Assembly: GCF_003369915.1 (NCBI RefSeq) | Contig: NW_022881603.1 | Span: 34,779,522-34,843,521, forward strand | Direction: 5' to 3' | DNA length: 64,000 bases | Source: Drosophila miranda | Taxonomy: Eukaryota > Arthropoda > Insecta > Diptera > Drosophilidae | Shown: in pieces, positions 45,381 through 58,764 of the stretch | How the letters are laid out: each line of letters begins with the position of its first letter | Numbering within the stretch: the first letter of the stretch is position 1 | Program-made: the position numbers and the translations under genes | Notes under the pieces: model-generated | What the model was told of the DNA's origin: nothing | Database searches by the model: none | The model's input: the letters and a program-made list of their open reading frames with translations, nothing else

Positions 45381-46432
45381 TTATTTATTTTTATTTTTTA
45401 AAACTTCTAATAAGTCGTTCTGGAATTTTGTTTGGGTGCTGATCAAGTCCTGCACCATCTTTTCCTGCCTAACGTCGTGCTCCTCCTTCTTTCTGTGGTG
45501 GTCCTTTTGTTGTTCGAGACGCTCCTGGGCGATCTCTGCCAGCCACGAAATGTCGGTCTTTTTCTTTTTCTTTGGCGGACGCCCAGACAAGGTGCTGGAG
45601 CTACAAGATCCGTCCAGGTCCATCTCAATAATATCCGAAAAGTACTCATCAGTATCTGCAATGAACACCTTAAATGAAATATATTTTTTTAGCAATAAAT
45701 TAATAAAACTTACTGTCGTTGTCCAATGTGCTCTGCTCCATGTTGTTTGCACTCAAGATGCCAAATCAGCGAACTTCAGTTCAGCGCCCTGAATGTGACG
45801 GTCAACCGGCGGTAATCTGATATCTTGCACATGCCGCAAGATCAGCATTATCGCTTATGCCAAGTCGGCTTACCGACTGTAGCTTTGTAGCTCTAAGTAC
45901 ATATATTTTGTAGCTTTGCATTCTTTGGCAATTAAATAATTTTGATTCAGCTTATGCCCCAGCTTGCTGGTGGCTCCTAGTTTTAGTTCTGTTCTTATAA
46001 CGAAAGCTAACGCTTGTTAATAAACCTTGCTCCGGCAACCAGCCGTAAACACTTTGAATTATTAATTCTATACCACTGTACCACAAGGCCAGTGATAAGA
46101 GAGACAGTTATCTCTCCAACATAATCTTCATAGAGGATTCTATACCACGGAACCCGCACGAGGACCACCGCATCAAGCAGCTAAGGCTACTTGGACATAC
46201 GGACAACTTAATTTACACATGTGATTTTTTGCGTGGTCCGCGCAAATCTTCAATTTTCTCCTTCCATATGTCAATCAGCAGGCTCTCAAGCGCGGCACTC
46301 CATTTCACCCTGCCGCCTGCTGTTGTTCTCTTGTTTGCTGCATTGTGTAATAATATTATATATTATAAACAATAAAAAACAAATATATCTATTCAACGTA
46401 CCACTGGAGGAGTTTTCTGGCACTAAATCCAT
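45381..46432 (-). pseudogene. Harbinger Myb/SANT-like remnant, unit 4
   Basis: Exon a is present (start 46432, MDLVPEN as in unit 0). Confidence 0.55.
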
Positions 46433-47103
46433 TTTATTAATAAGTTTTTCGAAAATTTGGTCTGCTGTCCTTCCGAGCTGTTCTGTTGTTGTTTTTGTTT
46501 TTTGTTAATTTTGTCACAATCATTGTTTACGTTTTCGCAGTGAATACCATTTTTCCATTGTGAATGACAATTATTCAGAGTTGCATTTGAAAACCATCGG
46601 CTAACTATCGCATAGAAACGTGCGGTTTAGGAACATCCAAAATGGATGGTGGACTAACTGGGAAATTTTCGGAACGGCAAAACCTTACGGACCATCCCCG
46701 AAATGGATGGTGGATGGTCGTCAGTGTGAATAGCCTATTTCGGACCATCCCCGAAATGGATGGTGGATGGTGGATGGTCGTCAGTGTGAATAGCCTATTA
46801 GTAAGCCAGAATTATTCAACGGAATCTCTAAATTGAGCAATATGAACGACTATCCTCTTTCGTTTTTTTGTCTTGACCTATTTCGCTAAAACCTTTTTTT
46901 TACGAAAAATCCAATAAAAGCAATTATTTAGAATAAGCCAGTTAAGTAGAAAATTGAATCATTAATCAGTTGAAAATTTGTGGGCATGGCTAAATATTCT
47001 GTATAGCTGAGAATATTCGACAGAATATCAAAATTGAGGAACATTTATACAACTTGAGCTCGTCAGTATATTTACGGTATATTTTTAAAGTAAGACGGTA
47101 TGT

Positions 47104-47130
47104 TTCGGTATATTTCTGAGGGTCACACTG
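47104..47130 (+). promoter_or_regulatory. Motif 6 + Motif 1 core promoter, spacer 5
   Basis: Identical motif pair at 47104-47115 and 47120-47130. Confidence 0.65.
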
Positions 47131-47222
47131 GTCCCACTTGACGCGTACAAAATTTGACATCTACGGAAAGCGGCGCCAGATTGTGTGAAAAAAGTTGCGG
47201 TTTGTAAATTCGTTTGATCGAA

Positions 47223-47726
47223 ATGAACGAAATTATTAAAGATAAGTTTATTCCGCAGCAACTGCTGTACTTTATGGCTGGCCGGCGATGCTGCCAACAA
47301 TTCCCATGCACATTTCGGTCGTCAGAGCACGACATTTTCATGCGATACGCCAGCTCTTTGGGCTTGCGGGCGCAATGCGTGTTTAATAATGGCGAAATTA
47401 TCAAAGTATTCAAGCAAGCTTGCCGCCATTACTTGGAGGAGCCGAAAATAATGACATTCTCGCCTTCGACGGCAATAAACATTCTAACCATGTTGGGACG
47501 ATCAGGCAACTTGGGAAAAGATGAACTGAAATTGAGCTCAGATTACATTCCACAGCGTGGGTGTGTTGCTGAAATTTTTGGGCCTCATCTACCATTTCCG
47601 ACGATCATGGCGCCTACGCCGCGTGTCAAGGACGATACCCAGCGCAATTTACTGAACAAATTTCCCGGCTATCCGTTCATCGACAACGTCATACGATGCA
47701 AATTATCTTCGCATTTGCGATACTGA
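47223..47726 (+). CDS. Spacer ORF of unknown function, spacer 5 (intact, 167 aa)
   Basis: Open from ATG 47223 with no private amino-acid change seen; it represents the majority sequence of the family. Confidence 0.6.
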   Translation: MNEIIKDKFIPQQLLYFMAGRRCCQQFPCTFRSSEHDIFMRYASSLGLRAQCVFNNGEIIKVFKQACRHYLEEPKIMTFSPSTAINILTMLGRSGNLGKDELKLSSDYIPQRGCVAEIFGPHLPFPTIMAPTPRVKDDTQRNLLNKFPGYPFIDNVIRCKLSSHLRY

Positions 47727-48053
47727 CTTAGTATCGGGTATAACTGTAGAGTTGCGGTGTCCACAGCAACTCACAACGTTCCCCCTCGTTTTTTTTTGTT
47801 GAACTATTTTGTTTAAACCTTGCTTTAGTCAAAATACAATAAAAGCAAGAACTAAAAACTAAAATTATGTGGGCAGAACTAATGGTCTTATAGGCTCTGC
47901 ACACTGAACCCATCCCGGGGAATGGTGGGATTTTTTGACAGATGTGAAACTCCGATTCACACTGCCACCATCCACCATCCGTCAAAAACAGCTGATGCCA
48001 ATAACAAGTTCATTAAATTTGCGCGGAAGATTTATTAGTTCTTGGTTCTTATA

Positions 48054-49360
48054 ATGGATGATGAAGATATAGCAATTATTTCGGCTGTGGTTCAACAGCA
48101 AAATATTTTCTTGCACCAACTAATAATGTTGCTGTCAATGAATAATGATGATGACTTTAACATTGACGAGGATGAGATGACCCAGATGACTGCCATAAAA
48201 ACACAAAAGCCAGGAAGATTATGGTCGTTTGTGAGTACTTCTACTAACTTCAACCATAGTTTAAAGTACAAGGACATATTTTATGGTTTTAGGAAAATTC
48301 CTAAATTCCTTTGGAAAAGCGCATCGCCATTGCGCTATACACTTTGGGCTCGTCCTCTGAGTACCGAACAGTTGGCAGGCTTTTCGGTGTAGCTCCAAAC
48401 ATTGTGTGTAGTATCCTGCACGAGTTTTGCAGAGCACTTATCGACGAGTTTTCGAAGGAGTACACGTCGCCCAATTACCTAACTTCCGACAAAATTGATG
48501 AGTGCGTAAAGGGATTCGAGGCAATTGGGTTTCCTCAGTGCCTAGGTGCAATTGGTAGGAAATCAATAAGAACTTCAGCAATATGTTTACATATAAATTG
48601 GTTTTTAAACTTCCTTTTTATTCTAGATGGATGCCACATCGAAATAAAACCACCAGCACCTGAGGCAGTAGACCACCATAACTATAAGGGCTGGTATTCC
48701 ACAGTCTTGTTTGCCCTAGTGGATTATAGGTATGCAAATATCTTGCACAAAAATATGTATTTAGCAAGTTGGTTTAATGTCCTAAATTATTTAAATCCGA
48801 TTCTTTTTAGATACAGATTTACATATGTAAATATCGGCTCTGCAGGAAGGTGCAATGACTCGATGATATACCAGAAGTCAAGCCGTGCAAAACATATCGA
48901 AGCATCGGCATTACTCCAAGAGAAAGCCAAGGAAATAAGCGGAGTAAACGTCCCTGTAATGCTTATCGGGGACTCGGCATTTAGGTTTTCTAAAAAGCTG
49001 ATGAAACCTTACCCGTTTTCCACAGTCGCCTCTTTGGAACAGCGCACGTTTAACTACAACCTTTCCAAAGCTAGGCGAGTGGTGGAAAATGCATTTGGGC
49101 ATTTAAAAGCCAGATTTCGAATAATCGGAAAAGGTCTTGATAGCCACCACAAAAATAATAGCGCCATAATAATGAGCTGTTGTATTTTACACAATATATT
49201 AAATAAGCACAACAGCGCGATTAATGAAAATTGGGAGCTTGCAACAAATGAGCAGCGCGAACAGCCCGATACCAGCAACAGTTCTGCTGACTTTAATCAG
49301 TCAGCAGAACAGATACGATCTGCAATCGCAAAATATTGTGTAGACCGTAATGAAAATTAA
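48054..49360 (+). pseudogene. Harbinger transposase, unit 5
   Basis: Short aspartate run and GHLKARFRIIGKG variant; the same in sequence type as unit 3. Confidence 0.8.
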
Positions 49361-49364
49361 AAAC

Positions 49365-52156
49365 TTATTTATTTTTATTTTTTAAAACTTCTAATAAGTC
49401 GTTCTGGAATTTTGTTTGGGTGCTGATCAAGTCCTGCACCATCTTTTCCTGCCTAACGTCGTGCTCCTCCTTCTTTCTGTGGTGGTCCTTTTGTTGTTCG
49501 AGACGCTCCTGGGCGATCTCTGCCAGCCACGAAATGTCGGTCTTTTTCTTTTTCTTTGGCGGACGCCCAGACAAGGTGCTGGAGCTACAAGATCCGTCCA
49601 GGTCCATCTCAATAATATCCGAAAAGTACTCATCAGTATCTGCAATGAACACCTTAAATGAAATATATTTTTTTAGCAATAAATTAATAAAACTTACTGT
49701 CGTTGTCCAATGTGCTCTGCTCCATGTTGTTTGCACTCAAGATGCCAAATCAGCGAACTTCAGTTCAGCGCCCTGAATGTGACGGTCAACCGGCGGTAAT
49801 CTGATATCTTGCACATGCCGCAAGATCAGCATTATCGCTTATGCCAAGTCGGCTTACCGACTGTAGCTTTGTAGCTCTAAGTACATATATTTTGTAGCTT
49901 TGCATTCTTTGGCAATTAAATAATTTTGATTCAGCTTATGCCCCAGCTTGCTGGTGGCTCCTAGTTTTAGTTCTGTTCTTATAACGAAAGCTAACGCTTG
50001 TTAATAAACCTTGCTCCGGCAACCAGCCGTAAACACTTTGAATTATTAATTCTATACCACTGTACCACAAGGCCAGTGATAAGAGAGACAGTTATCTCTC
50101 CAACATAATCTTCATAAAGGATTGTATACCACGGAACCCGCACGAGGACCTGTAGCGCTTGTAGCAGGGAATGCTGAGTTTTTTTGTGGCGCATCTAGTG
50201 CTCAGAGTGGCAGGCGAACGACAGGTCAAGGGAAAACAAAAAGACGTAACAGGTCAAAACGTCAGGCTATCTCTGTTGAAAATGCATCCAGGGACCTGTT
50301 AGAGGATTTGCCGCCAGAACGTTGGCTCCCTATCGCTATTCCCTCGTGAAAGTCAATTGAGTCGGTTGCGTATCGGTCCGACGGAAAGGAAAAACAAGAA
50401 TTTAGTGAAGAGAAAAACTATAGGAATCTAAATATCTAAATCCAAGATTCGACTGCGAGATTCTTGGTTGAAGGCGAGTGGGCTATTCAGTCGTCAGAAG
50501 CCGTATAGCGCTGAGTCGGTTGGGTAAGTGCTGAGGGAAGAGAAGAGAAGGCTAAAGGAGAATAAAGAGTTGTCCATGTAGTCTGCGCAGTAATCGAGTT
50601 AAGCAGTGCGGATTCGATCGTCCAAGGAAGCCAGCCAGCAAACAACAGCAGCCGCAAGCCTAACAAAGTGGCTTTTAAACCTTTGGGATTGTCTGGAAAG
50701 CGCTCAGCCATCGGAGAAGCGAGCGTGGAAGCAGAGGGAGAAGACATTTGGGGAGCGCTCGGTCCCCCAAGCGGCTAGCTTCCCGAGGCGTTGGCGTCGG
50801 CACTTTAGTAGTCGAGCGCGACGCGGCAGATAAGGAGGGCCCGTTCTTGGTCGCGAGCAGATCGGCGGAGAGAAAGTGTTAATATAGCACCGTCGGAGAT
50901 TGGCCGTTTGGCCTTTTTCTTTGCTTTCGCGTACCTTTCACCTGCAGAAGCAGGGGAAAGAATTTGAGCTGTTCCCGTTCGCCAGGAGGTGGAAAGGAAA
51001 CATAGATAACCGTCGGGAGAAAGAGAATAGAAAAAAAAGAGGAAGCAACGGATTGACCGAGTAATTGTATTCGTGTCTGTAAATGTGTAATTAATTATGA
51101 TTTCTGTGCGGAGTTAATTAGGAGAGATTTAGATTTGATTCCGGTAGTGGCTTCTCGTGACTCTCGCCGATCTGCAAATATGATTTCCCCCAACCTTGTG
51201 CCCATTTAAGTGTTCTTCCACCACAGCAGCTTTAGGTATTCATCGAGGAAAGCGCTTTCGCCGATGGAGCCATAAACTGGAGAAAAGGTATGAGTGGACT
51301 TAAATTCTGTTATTAATGAATTACAACTTGAAACAAGGGAACTAGGGCCGGTCGGTGAGTGAGAGGGAGAAGTGCCCACTCGAATTGGTTTCGTAACATT
51401 ACGGAGTCAGCAAGCAAGTTAGTTTGTCCATTTCGGACTTATTTAGTATATCGTTTGTATGACACATAGCCAAGTATTTGTAGGAATTTTATACATATAT
51501 TTCATTTAGCTACTCTTTTAATGTGGGTGATTATATTATGGTATTTGCGGGTAATGTTAGTGTTTTAGCCAGTAAGTGAATAAACTTTATAATGTATTAA
51601 TCTACCGCTTTGCTTTCGCTGGCAAATTCCCCATGTAGGACGCCCCGGACAAAGGGGCCATTCCGTCATTAAATCGAACGGTTTGGAATGGCCATGGCAG
51701 GGTGGGCGACACGACCTCGACAACCCCAGAGGCGGAGTTGAGATACCTTTCCAGCACACATCCACAATTCTATTCAGGATAAACAGTGTCTCCGTTAAGC
51801 ATTTTCGTCGTGACACGCTACTTCATTCGCGTATAATGCGTATAGGCCACCAGCAGGAGGGGGCAAGAACATCACTCCAATAGCCGACGAGCAGAGGCCG
51901 GAAACCCAAAGCGTGTGCTTCCCTTCGCTGAATGACAGCTAGCCTGGCAGATTTATATACACAGACGTGCGTAGATGACACGTTACAGACCACCGCATCA
52001 AGCAGCTAAGGCTACTTGGACATGCGGACAACTTAATTTACACATGTGCGCGTGGTCCGCGCAAATCTTCAATTTTCTCCTTCCATATGTCAATCAGCAG
52101 GCTCTCAAGCGCGGCACTCCATTTCACCCTGCCGCCTGCTGTTGTTCTCTTGTTTG
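49365..52156 (-). pseudogene. Harbinger Myb/SANT-like remnant, unit 5, split by solo LTR
   Basis: Exons c-d lie at the left, exon b is beyond the LTR and damaged at its 3' end, and exon a is deleted. Confidence 0.5.
50151..51987 (+). mobile_element. Family C solo LTR, unit 5, with many one-base losses
   Basis: Same ends and GACC flanks (50147-50150 and 51988-51991). It is 1837 bp, about 28 bp shorter than unit 2. Most losses are single bases from runs of two to four identical bases (for example CC to C in the CTCF-like site). This may be sequencing error or decay. Confidence 0.85.
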
Positions 52157-52859
52157 CTGCATTGTGTAATAATATTATATATTATAAACAATAAAAAACA
52201 AATATATCTATTCAACGTATCTGTCCTTCCGAGCTGTTCTGTTGTTGTTTTTGTTTTTTGTTAATTTTGTCACAATCATTGTTTACGTTTTCGCAGTGAA
52301 TACCATTTTTCCATTGTGAATGACAATTATTCAGAGTTGCATTTGAAAACCATCGGCTAACTATCGCATAGAAACGTGCGGTTTAGGAACATCCAAAATG
52401 GATGGTGGACTAACTGGGAAATTTTCGGAACGGCAAAACCTTACGGACCATCCCCGAAATGGATGGTGGATGGTCGTCAGTGTGAATAGCCTATTTCGGA
52501 CCATCCCCGAAATGGATGGTGGATGGTGGATGGTCGTCAGTGTGAATAGCCTATTAGTAAGCCAGAATTATTCAACGGAATCTCTAAATTGAGCAATATG
52601 AACGACTATCCTCTTTCGTTTTTTTGTCTTGACCTATTTCGCTAAAACCTTTTTCTTACGAAAAATCCAATAAAAGCAATTATTTAGAATAAGCCAGTTA
52701 AGTAGAAAATTGAATCATTAATCAGTTGAAAATTTGTGGGCATGGCTAAATATTCTGTATAGCTGAGAATATTCGACAGAATATCAAAATTGAGGAACAT
52801 TTATACAACTTGAGCTCGTCAGTATATTTACGGTATATTTTTAAAGTAAGACGGTATGT

Positions 52860-52886
52860 TTCGGTATATTTCTGAGGGTCACACTG
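52860..52886 (+). promoter_or_regulatory. Motif 6 + Motif 1 core promoter, spacer 6
   Basis: Motifs lie at 52860-52871 and 52876-52886. One C is lost just after Motif 1 (GGTCCAC for GGTCCCAC). Confidence 0.65.
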
Positions 52887-52977
52887 GTCCACTTGACGCG
52901 TACAAAATTTGACATCTACGGAAAGCGGCGCCAGATTGTGTGAAAAAAGTTGCGGTTTGTAAATTCGTTTGATCGAA

Positions 52978-53481
52978 ATGAACGAAATTATTAAAGATAA
53001 GTTTATTCCGCAGCAACTGCTGTACTTTATGGCTGGCCGGCGATGCTGCCAACAATTCCCATGCACATTTCGGTCGTCAGAGCACGACATTTTTATGCGA
53101 TACGCCAGCTCTTTGGGCTTGCGGGCGCAATGCGTGTTTAATAATGGCGAAATTATCAAAGTATTCAAGCAAGCTTGCCGCCATTACTTGGAGGAGCCGA
53201 AAATAATGACATTCTCGCCTTCGACGGCAATAAACATTCTAACCATGTTGAGACGATCAGGCAACTTGGGAAAAGATGAACTGAAATTGAGCTCAGATTA
53301 CATTCCACAGCGTGGGTGTGTTGCTGAAATTGTTGGGCCTCATCTACCATTTCCGACGATCATGGCGCCTACGCCGCGTGTCAAGGACGATACCCAGCGC
53401 AATTTACTGAACAAATTTCCCGGCTATCCGTTCATCGACAACGTCATACGATGCAAATTATCTTCGCATTTGCGATACTGA
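52978..53481 (+). CDS. Spacer ORF of unknown function, spacer 6 (intact, 167 aa)
   Basis: Open from ATG 52978. Changes are TMLRRSG for TMLGRSG and AEIVGPH for AEIFGPH, the latter shared with spacer 7. Confidence 0.6.
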   Translation: MNEIIKDKFIPQQLLYFMAGRRCCQQFPCTFRSSEHDIFMRYASSLGLRAQCVFNNGEIIKVFKQACRHYLEEPKIMTFSPSTAINILTMLRRSGNLGKDELKLSSDYIPQRGCVAEIVGPHLPFPTIMAPTPRVKDDTQRNLLNKFPGYPFIDNVIRCKLSSHLRY

Positions 53482-53808
53482 CTTAGTATCGGGTATAACT
53501 GTAGAGTTGCGGTGTCCACAGCAACTCACAACGTTCCCCCTCGTTTTTTTTTGTTGAACTATTTTGTTTAAACCTTGCTTTAGTCAAAATACAATAAAAG
53601 CAAGAACTAAAAACTAAAATTATGTGGGCAGAACTAATGGTCTTATAGGCTCTGCACACTGAACCCATCCCGGGGAATGGTGGGATTTTTTGACAGATGT
53701 GAAACTCCGATTCACACTGCCACCATCCACCATCCGTCAAAAACAGCTGATGCCAATAACAAGTTCATTAAATTTGCGCGGAAGATTTATTAGTTCTTGG
53801 TTCTTATA

Positions 53809-55115
53809 ATGGATGATGAAGATATAGCAATTATTTCGGCTGTGGTTCAACAGCAAAATATTTTCTTGCACCAACTAATAATGTTGCTGTCAATGAATAA
53901 TGATGATGACTTTAACATTGACGAGGATGAGATGACCCAGATGACTGCCATAAAAACACAAAAGCCAGGAAGATTATGGTCGTTTGTGAGTACTTCTACT
54001 AACTTCAACCATAGTTTAAAGTACAAGGACATATTTTATGGTTTTAGGAAAATTCCTAAATTCCTTTGGAAAAGCGCATCTCCATTGCGCTATACACTTT
54101 GGGCTCGTCCTCTGAGTACCGAACAGTTGGCAGGCTTTTCGGTGTAGCTCCAAACATTGTGTGTAGTATCCTGCACGAGTTTTGCAGAGCACTTATCGAC
54201 GAGTTTTCGAAGGAGTACACGTCGCCCAATTACCTAACTTCCGACAAAATTGATGAGTGCGTAAAGGGATTCGAGGCAATTGGGTTTCCTCAGTGCCTAG
54301 GTGCAATTGGTAGGAAATCAATAAGAACTTCAGCAATATGTTTACATATAAATTGGTTTTTAAACTTCCTTTTTATTCTAGATGGATGCCACATCGAAAT
54401 AAAACCACCAGCACCTGAGGCAGTAGACCACCATAACTATAAGGGCTGGTATTCCACAGTCTTGTTTGCCCTAGTGGATTATAGGTATGCAAATATCTTG
54501 CACAAAAATATGTATTTAGCAAGTTGGTTTAATGTCCTAAATTATTTAAATCCGATTCTTTTTAGATACAGATTTACATATGTAAATATCGGCTCTGCAG
54601 GAAGGTGCAATGACTCGATGATATACCAGAAGTCAAGCCGTGCAAAACATATCGAAGCATCGGCATTACTCCAAGAGAAAGCCAAGGAAATAAGCGGAGT
54701 AAACGTCCCTGTAATGCTTATCGGGGACTCGGCATTTAGGTTTTCTAAAAAGCTGATGAAACCTTACCCGTTTTCCACAGTCGCCTCTTTGGAACAGCGC
54801 ACGTTTAACTACAACCTTTCCAAAGCTAGGCGAGTGGTGGAAAATGCATTTGGGCATTTAAAAGCCAGATTTCGAATATTCGGAAAAGGTCTTGATAGCC
54901 ACCACAAAAATAATAGCGCCATAATAATGAGCTGTTGTATTTTACACAATATATTAAATAAGCACAACAGCGCGATTAATGAAAATTGGGAGCTTGCAAC
55001 AAATGAGCAGCGCGAACAGCCCGATACCAGCAACAGTTCTGCTGACTTTAATCAGTCAGCAGAACAGATACGATCTGCAATCGCAAAATATTGTGTAGAC
55101 CGTAATGAAAATTAA
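53809..55115 (+). pseudogene. Harbinger transposase, unit 6
   Basis: It has a mosaic variant GHLKARFRIFGKG, combining the H of most units with the F of units 2 and 4. Private change: EKRISIAL for EKRIAIAL. Confidence 0.8.
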
Positions 55116-55119
55116 AAAC

Positions 55120-57943
55120 TTATTTATTTTTATTTTTTAAAACTTCTAATAAGTCGTTCTGGAATTTTGTTTGGGTGCTGATCAAGTCCTGCACCATCTT
55201 CTCCTGCCTAACGTCGTGCTCCTCCTTCTTTCTGTGGTGGTCCTTTTGTTGTTCGAGACGCTCCTGGGCGATCTCTGCCAGCCACGAAATGTCGGTCTTT
55301 TTCTTTTTCTTTGGCGGACGCCCAGACAAGGTGCTGGAGCTACAAGATCCGTCCAGGTCCATCTCAATAATATCCGAAAAGTACTCATCAGTATCTGCAA
55401 TGAACACCTTAAATGAAATATATTTTTTTAGCAATAAATTAATAAAACTTACTGTCGTTGTCCAATGTGCTCTGCTCCATGTTGTTTGCACTCAAGATGC
55501 CAAATCAGCGAACTTCAGTTCAGCGCCCTGAATGTGACGGTCAACCGGCGGTAATCTGATATCTTGCACATGCCGCAAGATCAGCATTATCGCTTATGCC
55601 AAGTCGGCTTACCGACTGTAGCTTTGTAGCTCTAAGTACATATATTTTGTAGCTTTGCATTCTTTGGCAATTAAATAATTTTGATTCAGCTTATGCCCCA
55701 GCTTGCTGGTGGCTCCTAGTTTTAGTTCTGTTCTTATAACGAAAGCTAACGCTTGTTAATAAACCTTGCTCCGGCAACCAGCCGTAAACACTTTGAATTA
55801 TTAATTCTATACCACTGTACCACAAGGCCAGTGATAAGAGAGACAGTTATCTCTCCAACATAATCTTCATAAAGGATTGTATACCACGGAACCCGCACGA
55901 GGACCTGTAGCGCTTGTAGCAGGGAATGCTGAGTTTTTTTGTGGCGCCATCTAGTGCTCAGAGTGGCAGGCGAACGACAGGTCAAGGGAAAACCAAAAAG
56001 ACGGTAACAGGTCAAAACGTCAGGCTATCTCTGTTGAAAATGCATCCAGGGACCTGTTAGAGGATTTGCCGCCAGAACGTTGGCGTCCCTATCGGCTATT
56101 CCCTCGTGAAAGTCAATTGAGTCGGTTGCGTATCGGTCCGACGGAAAGGAAAAACCAAGAATTTAGTGAAGAGAAAAACTATAGGGAATCTAAATATCTA
56201 AATCCAAGATTCGACTGCGAGATTCTTGGTTGAAGGCGAGTGGGCTATTCAGTCGTCAGAAGCCGTATAGCGCTGAGTCCGGTTGGGGTAAGTGCTGAGG
56301 GAAGAGAAGAGAAGGGCTAAAGGAGAATAAAGAGTTGTCCCATTTGTAGTCTTGGCGCTTAGTAAATCGAGTTAAGCAGTGCGGATTCGATCGTCCAAGG
56401 AAGCCAGCCAGCAAACAACAGCAGCCGCAAGCCTAACAAAGTGGCTTTTAAACCTTTGGGATTGTCTGGAAAGCGCTCAGCCATCGGAGAAGCGAGCGTG
56501 GAAGCAGAGGGAGAAGACATTTGGGGAGCGCTCGGTCCCCCCAAGCGGCTAGCTTCCCGAGGCGTTGGCGTCGGCACTTTAGTAGTCGAGCGCGACGCGG
56601 CAGATAAGGAGGGCCCGTCCCTTGGTCGCGAGCAGATCGGCGGAGAGAAAGTGTTAATATAGCACCGTCGGAGATTGGCCGTTTGGCCTTTTTCTTTGCT
56701 TTCGCGTACCTTTCACCTGCAGAAGCAGGGGAAAGAATTTGAGCTGTTCCCGTTCGCCCAGGAGGTGGAAAGGAAACATAGATAACCGTCGGGAGAAAGA
56801 GAATAGAAAAAAAAGAGGAAGCAACGGATTGACGGAGTAATTGTATTCGTGTCTGTAAATGTGTAATTAATTATGATTTCTGTGCGGAGTTAATTAGGAG
56901 AGATTTAGATTTGATTCCGGTAGTGGCTTCTCGTGACTCTCGCCGATCTGCAAATATGATTTCCCCCAACCTTGTGCCCATTTAAGTGTTCTTCCACCAC
57001 AGCAGCTTTAGGTATTCATCGAGGAAAGCGCTTTCGCCGATGGAGCCATAAACTGGAGAAAAGGTATGAGTGGACTTAAATTCTGTTATTAATGAATTAC
57101 AACTTGAAACAAGGGAACTAGGGCCGGTCGGTGAGTGAGAGGGAGAAGTGCCCACTCGAATTGGTTTCGTAACATTACGGAGTCAGCAAGCAAGTTAGTT
57201 TGTCCATTTCGGACTTATTTAGTATATCGTTTGTATGACACATAGCCAAGTATTTGTAGGAATTTTATACATATATTTCATTTAGCTACTCTTTTAATGT
57301 GGGTGATTATATTATGGTATTTGCGGGTAATGTTAGTGTTTTAGCCAGTAAGTGAATAAACTTTATAATGTATTAATCTACCGCTTTGCTTTCGCTGGCA
57401 AATTCCCCATGTAGGACGCCCCGGACAAAGGGGCCATTCCGTCATTAAATCGAACGGTTTGGAATGGCCATGGCAGGGTGGGCGACACGACCTCGACAAC
57501 ACCAGAGGCGGAGTTGAGATACCTTTCCAGCACACATCCACAATTCTATTCAGGGATAAACAGTGTCTCCCGGTTAAGCATTTTCGTCGTGACACGCTAC
57601 TTCATTCGCGGTATAATGCGTATAGGCCACCAGCAGGAGGGGGCAAGAACATCACTCCAATAGCCGACGAGCAGAGGCCGGAAACCCAAAGCGTGTGCTT
57701 CCCTTCGCTGAATGACAGCTAGCCTGGCAGGATTTATATACACAGACGTGCGTAGATGACACGTTACAGACCACCGCATCAAGCAGCTAAGGCTACTTGG
57801 ACATACGGACAACTTAATTTACACATGTGAATTTTTGCGTGGTCCGCGCAAATCTTCAATTTTCTCCTTCCATATGTCAATCAGCAGGCTCTCAAGCGCG
57901 GCACTCCATTTCACCCTGCCGCCTGCTGTTGTTCTCTTGTTTG
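55120..57943 (-). pseudogene. Harbinger Myb/SANT-like remnant, unit 6, split by solo LTR
   Basis: Same state as unit 2: exon b beyond the LTR, exon a deleted. Confidence 0.55.
55906..57768 (+). mobile_element. Family C solo LTR, unit 6
   Basis: 1863 bp, GACC at 55902-55905 and 57769-57772. Almost identical to unit 2. Confidence 0.9.
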
Positions 57944-58645
57944 CTGCATTGTGTAATAATATTATATATTATAAACAATAAAAAACAAATATATCTATTC
58001 AACGTATCTGTCCTTCCGAGCTGTTCTGTTGTTGTTTTTGTTTTTTGTTAATTTTGTCACAATCATTGTTTACGTTTTCGCAGTGAATACCATTTTTCCA
58101 TTGTGAATGACAATTATTCAGAGTTGCATTTGAAAACCATCGGCTAACTATCGCATAGAAACGTGCGGTTTAGGAACATCCAAAATGGATGGTGGACTAA
58201 CTGGGAAATTTTCGGAACGGCAAAACCTTACGGACCATCCCCGAAATGGATGGTGGATGGTCGTCAGTGTGAATAGCCTATTTCGGACCATCCCGAAATG
58301 GATGGTGGATGGTGGATGGTCGTCAGTGTGAATAGCCTATTAGTAAGCCAGAATTATTCAACGGAATCTCTAAATTGAGCAATATGAACGACTATCCTCT
58401 TTCGTTTTTTTGTCTTGACCTATTTCGCTAAAACCTTTTTTTTACGAAAAATCCAATAAAAGCAATTATTTAGAATAAGCCAGTTAAGTAGAAAATTGAA
58501 TCATTAATCAGTTGAAAATTTGTGGGCATGGCTAAATATTCTGTATAGCTGAGAATATTCGACAGAATATCAAAATTGAGGAACATTTATACAACTTGAG
58601 CTCGTCAGTATATTTACGGTATATTTTTAAAGTAAGACAGTATGT

Positions 58646-58672
58646 TTCGGTATATTTCTGAGGGTCACACTG
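58646..58672 (+). promoter_or_regulatory. Motif 6 + Motif 1 core promoter, spacer 7
   Basis: Motifs lie at 58646-58657 and 58662-58672 and are unchanged, though nearby bases vary (ACAGTATG, GGTCTCAC). Confidence 0.65.
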
Positions 58673-58764
58673 GTCTCACTTGACGCGTACAAAATTTGAC
58701 ATCTACGGAAAGCGGCGCCAGATTGTGTGAAAAAAGTTGCGGTTTGTAAATTCGTTTGATCGAA

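Larger units (their letters stand above)
43906..46797 (+). mobile_element. Harbinger element, unit 4 (no solo LTR)
   Basis: TSD TTA lies at 43903-43905 and 46798-46800; length 2892 bp. Confidence 0.9.
47891..52553 (+). mobile_element. Harbinger element, unit 5, with family C solo LTR
   Basis: TSD TTA lies at 47888-47890 and 52554-52556; length 4663 bp. It carries the same 66-bp deletion near the Myb exon a as the other LTR-bearing units. An extra loss of about 8 bp near 52048 lies next to exon b. Confidence 0.9.
53646..58339 (+). mobile_element. Harbinger element, unit 6, with family C solo LTR
   Basis: TSD TTA lies at 53643-53645 and 58340-58342; length 4694 bp; 66-bp Myb deletion present. 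Confidence 0.9.
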
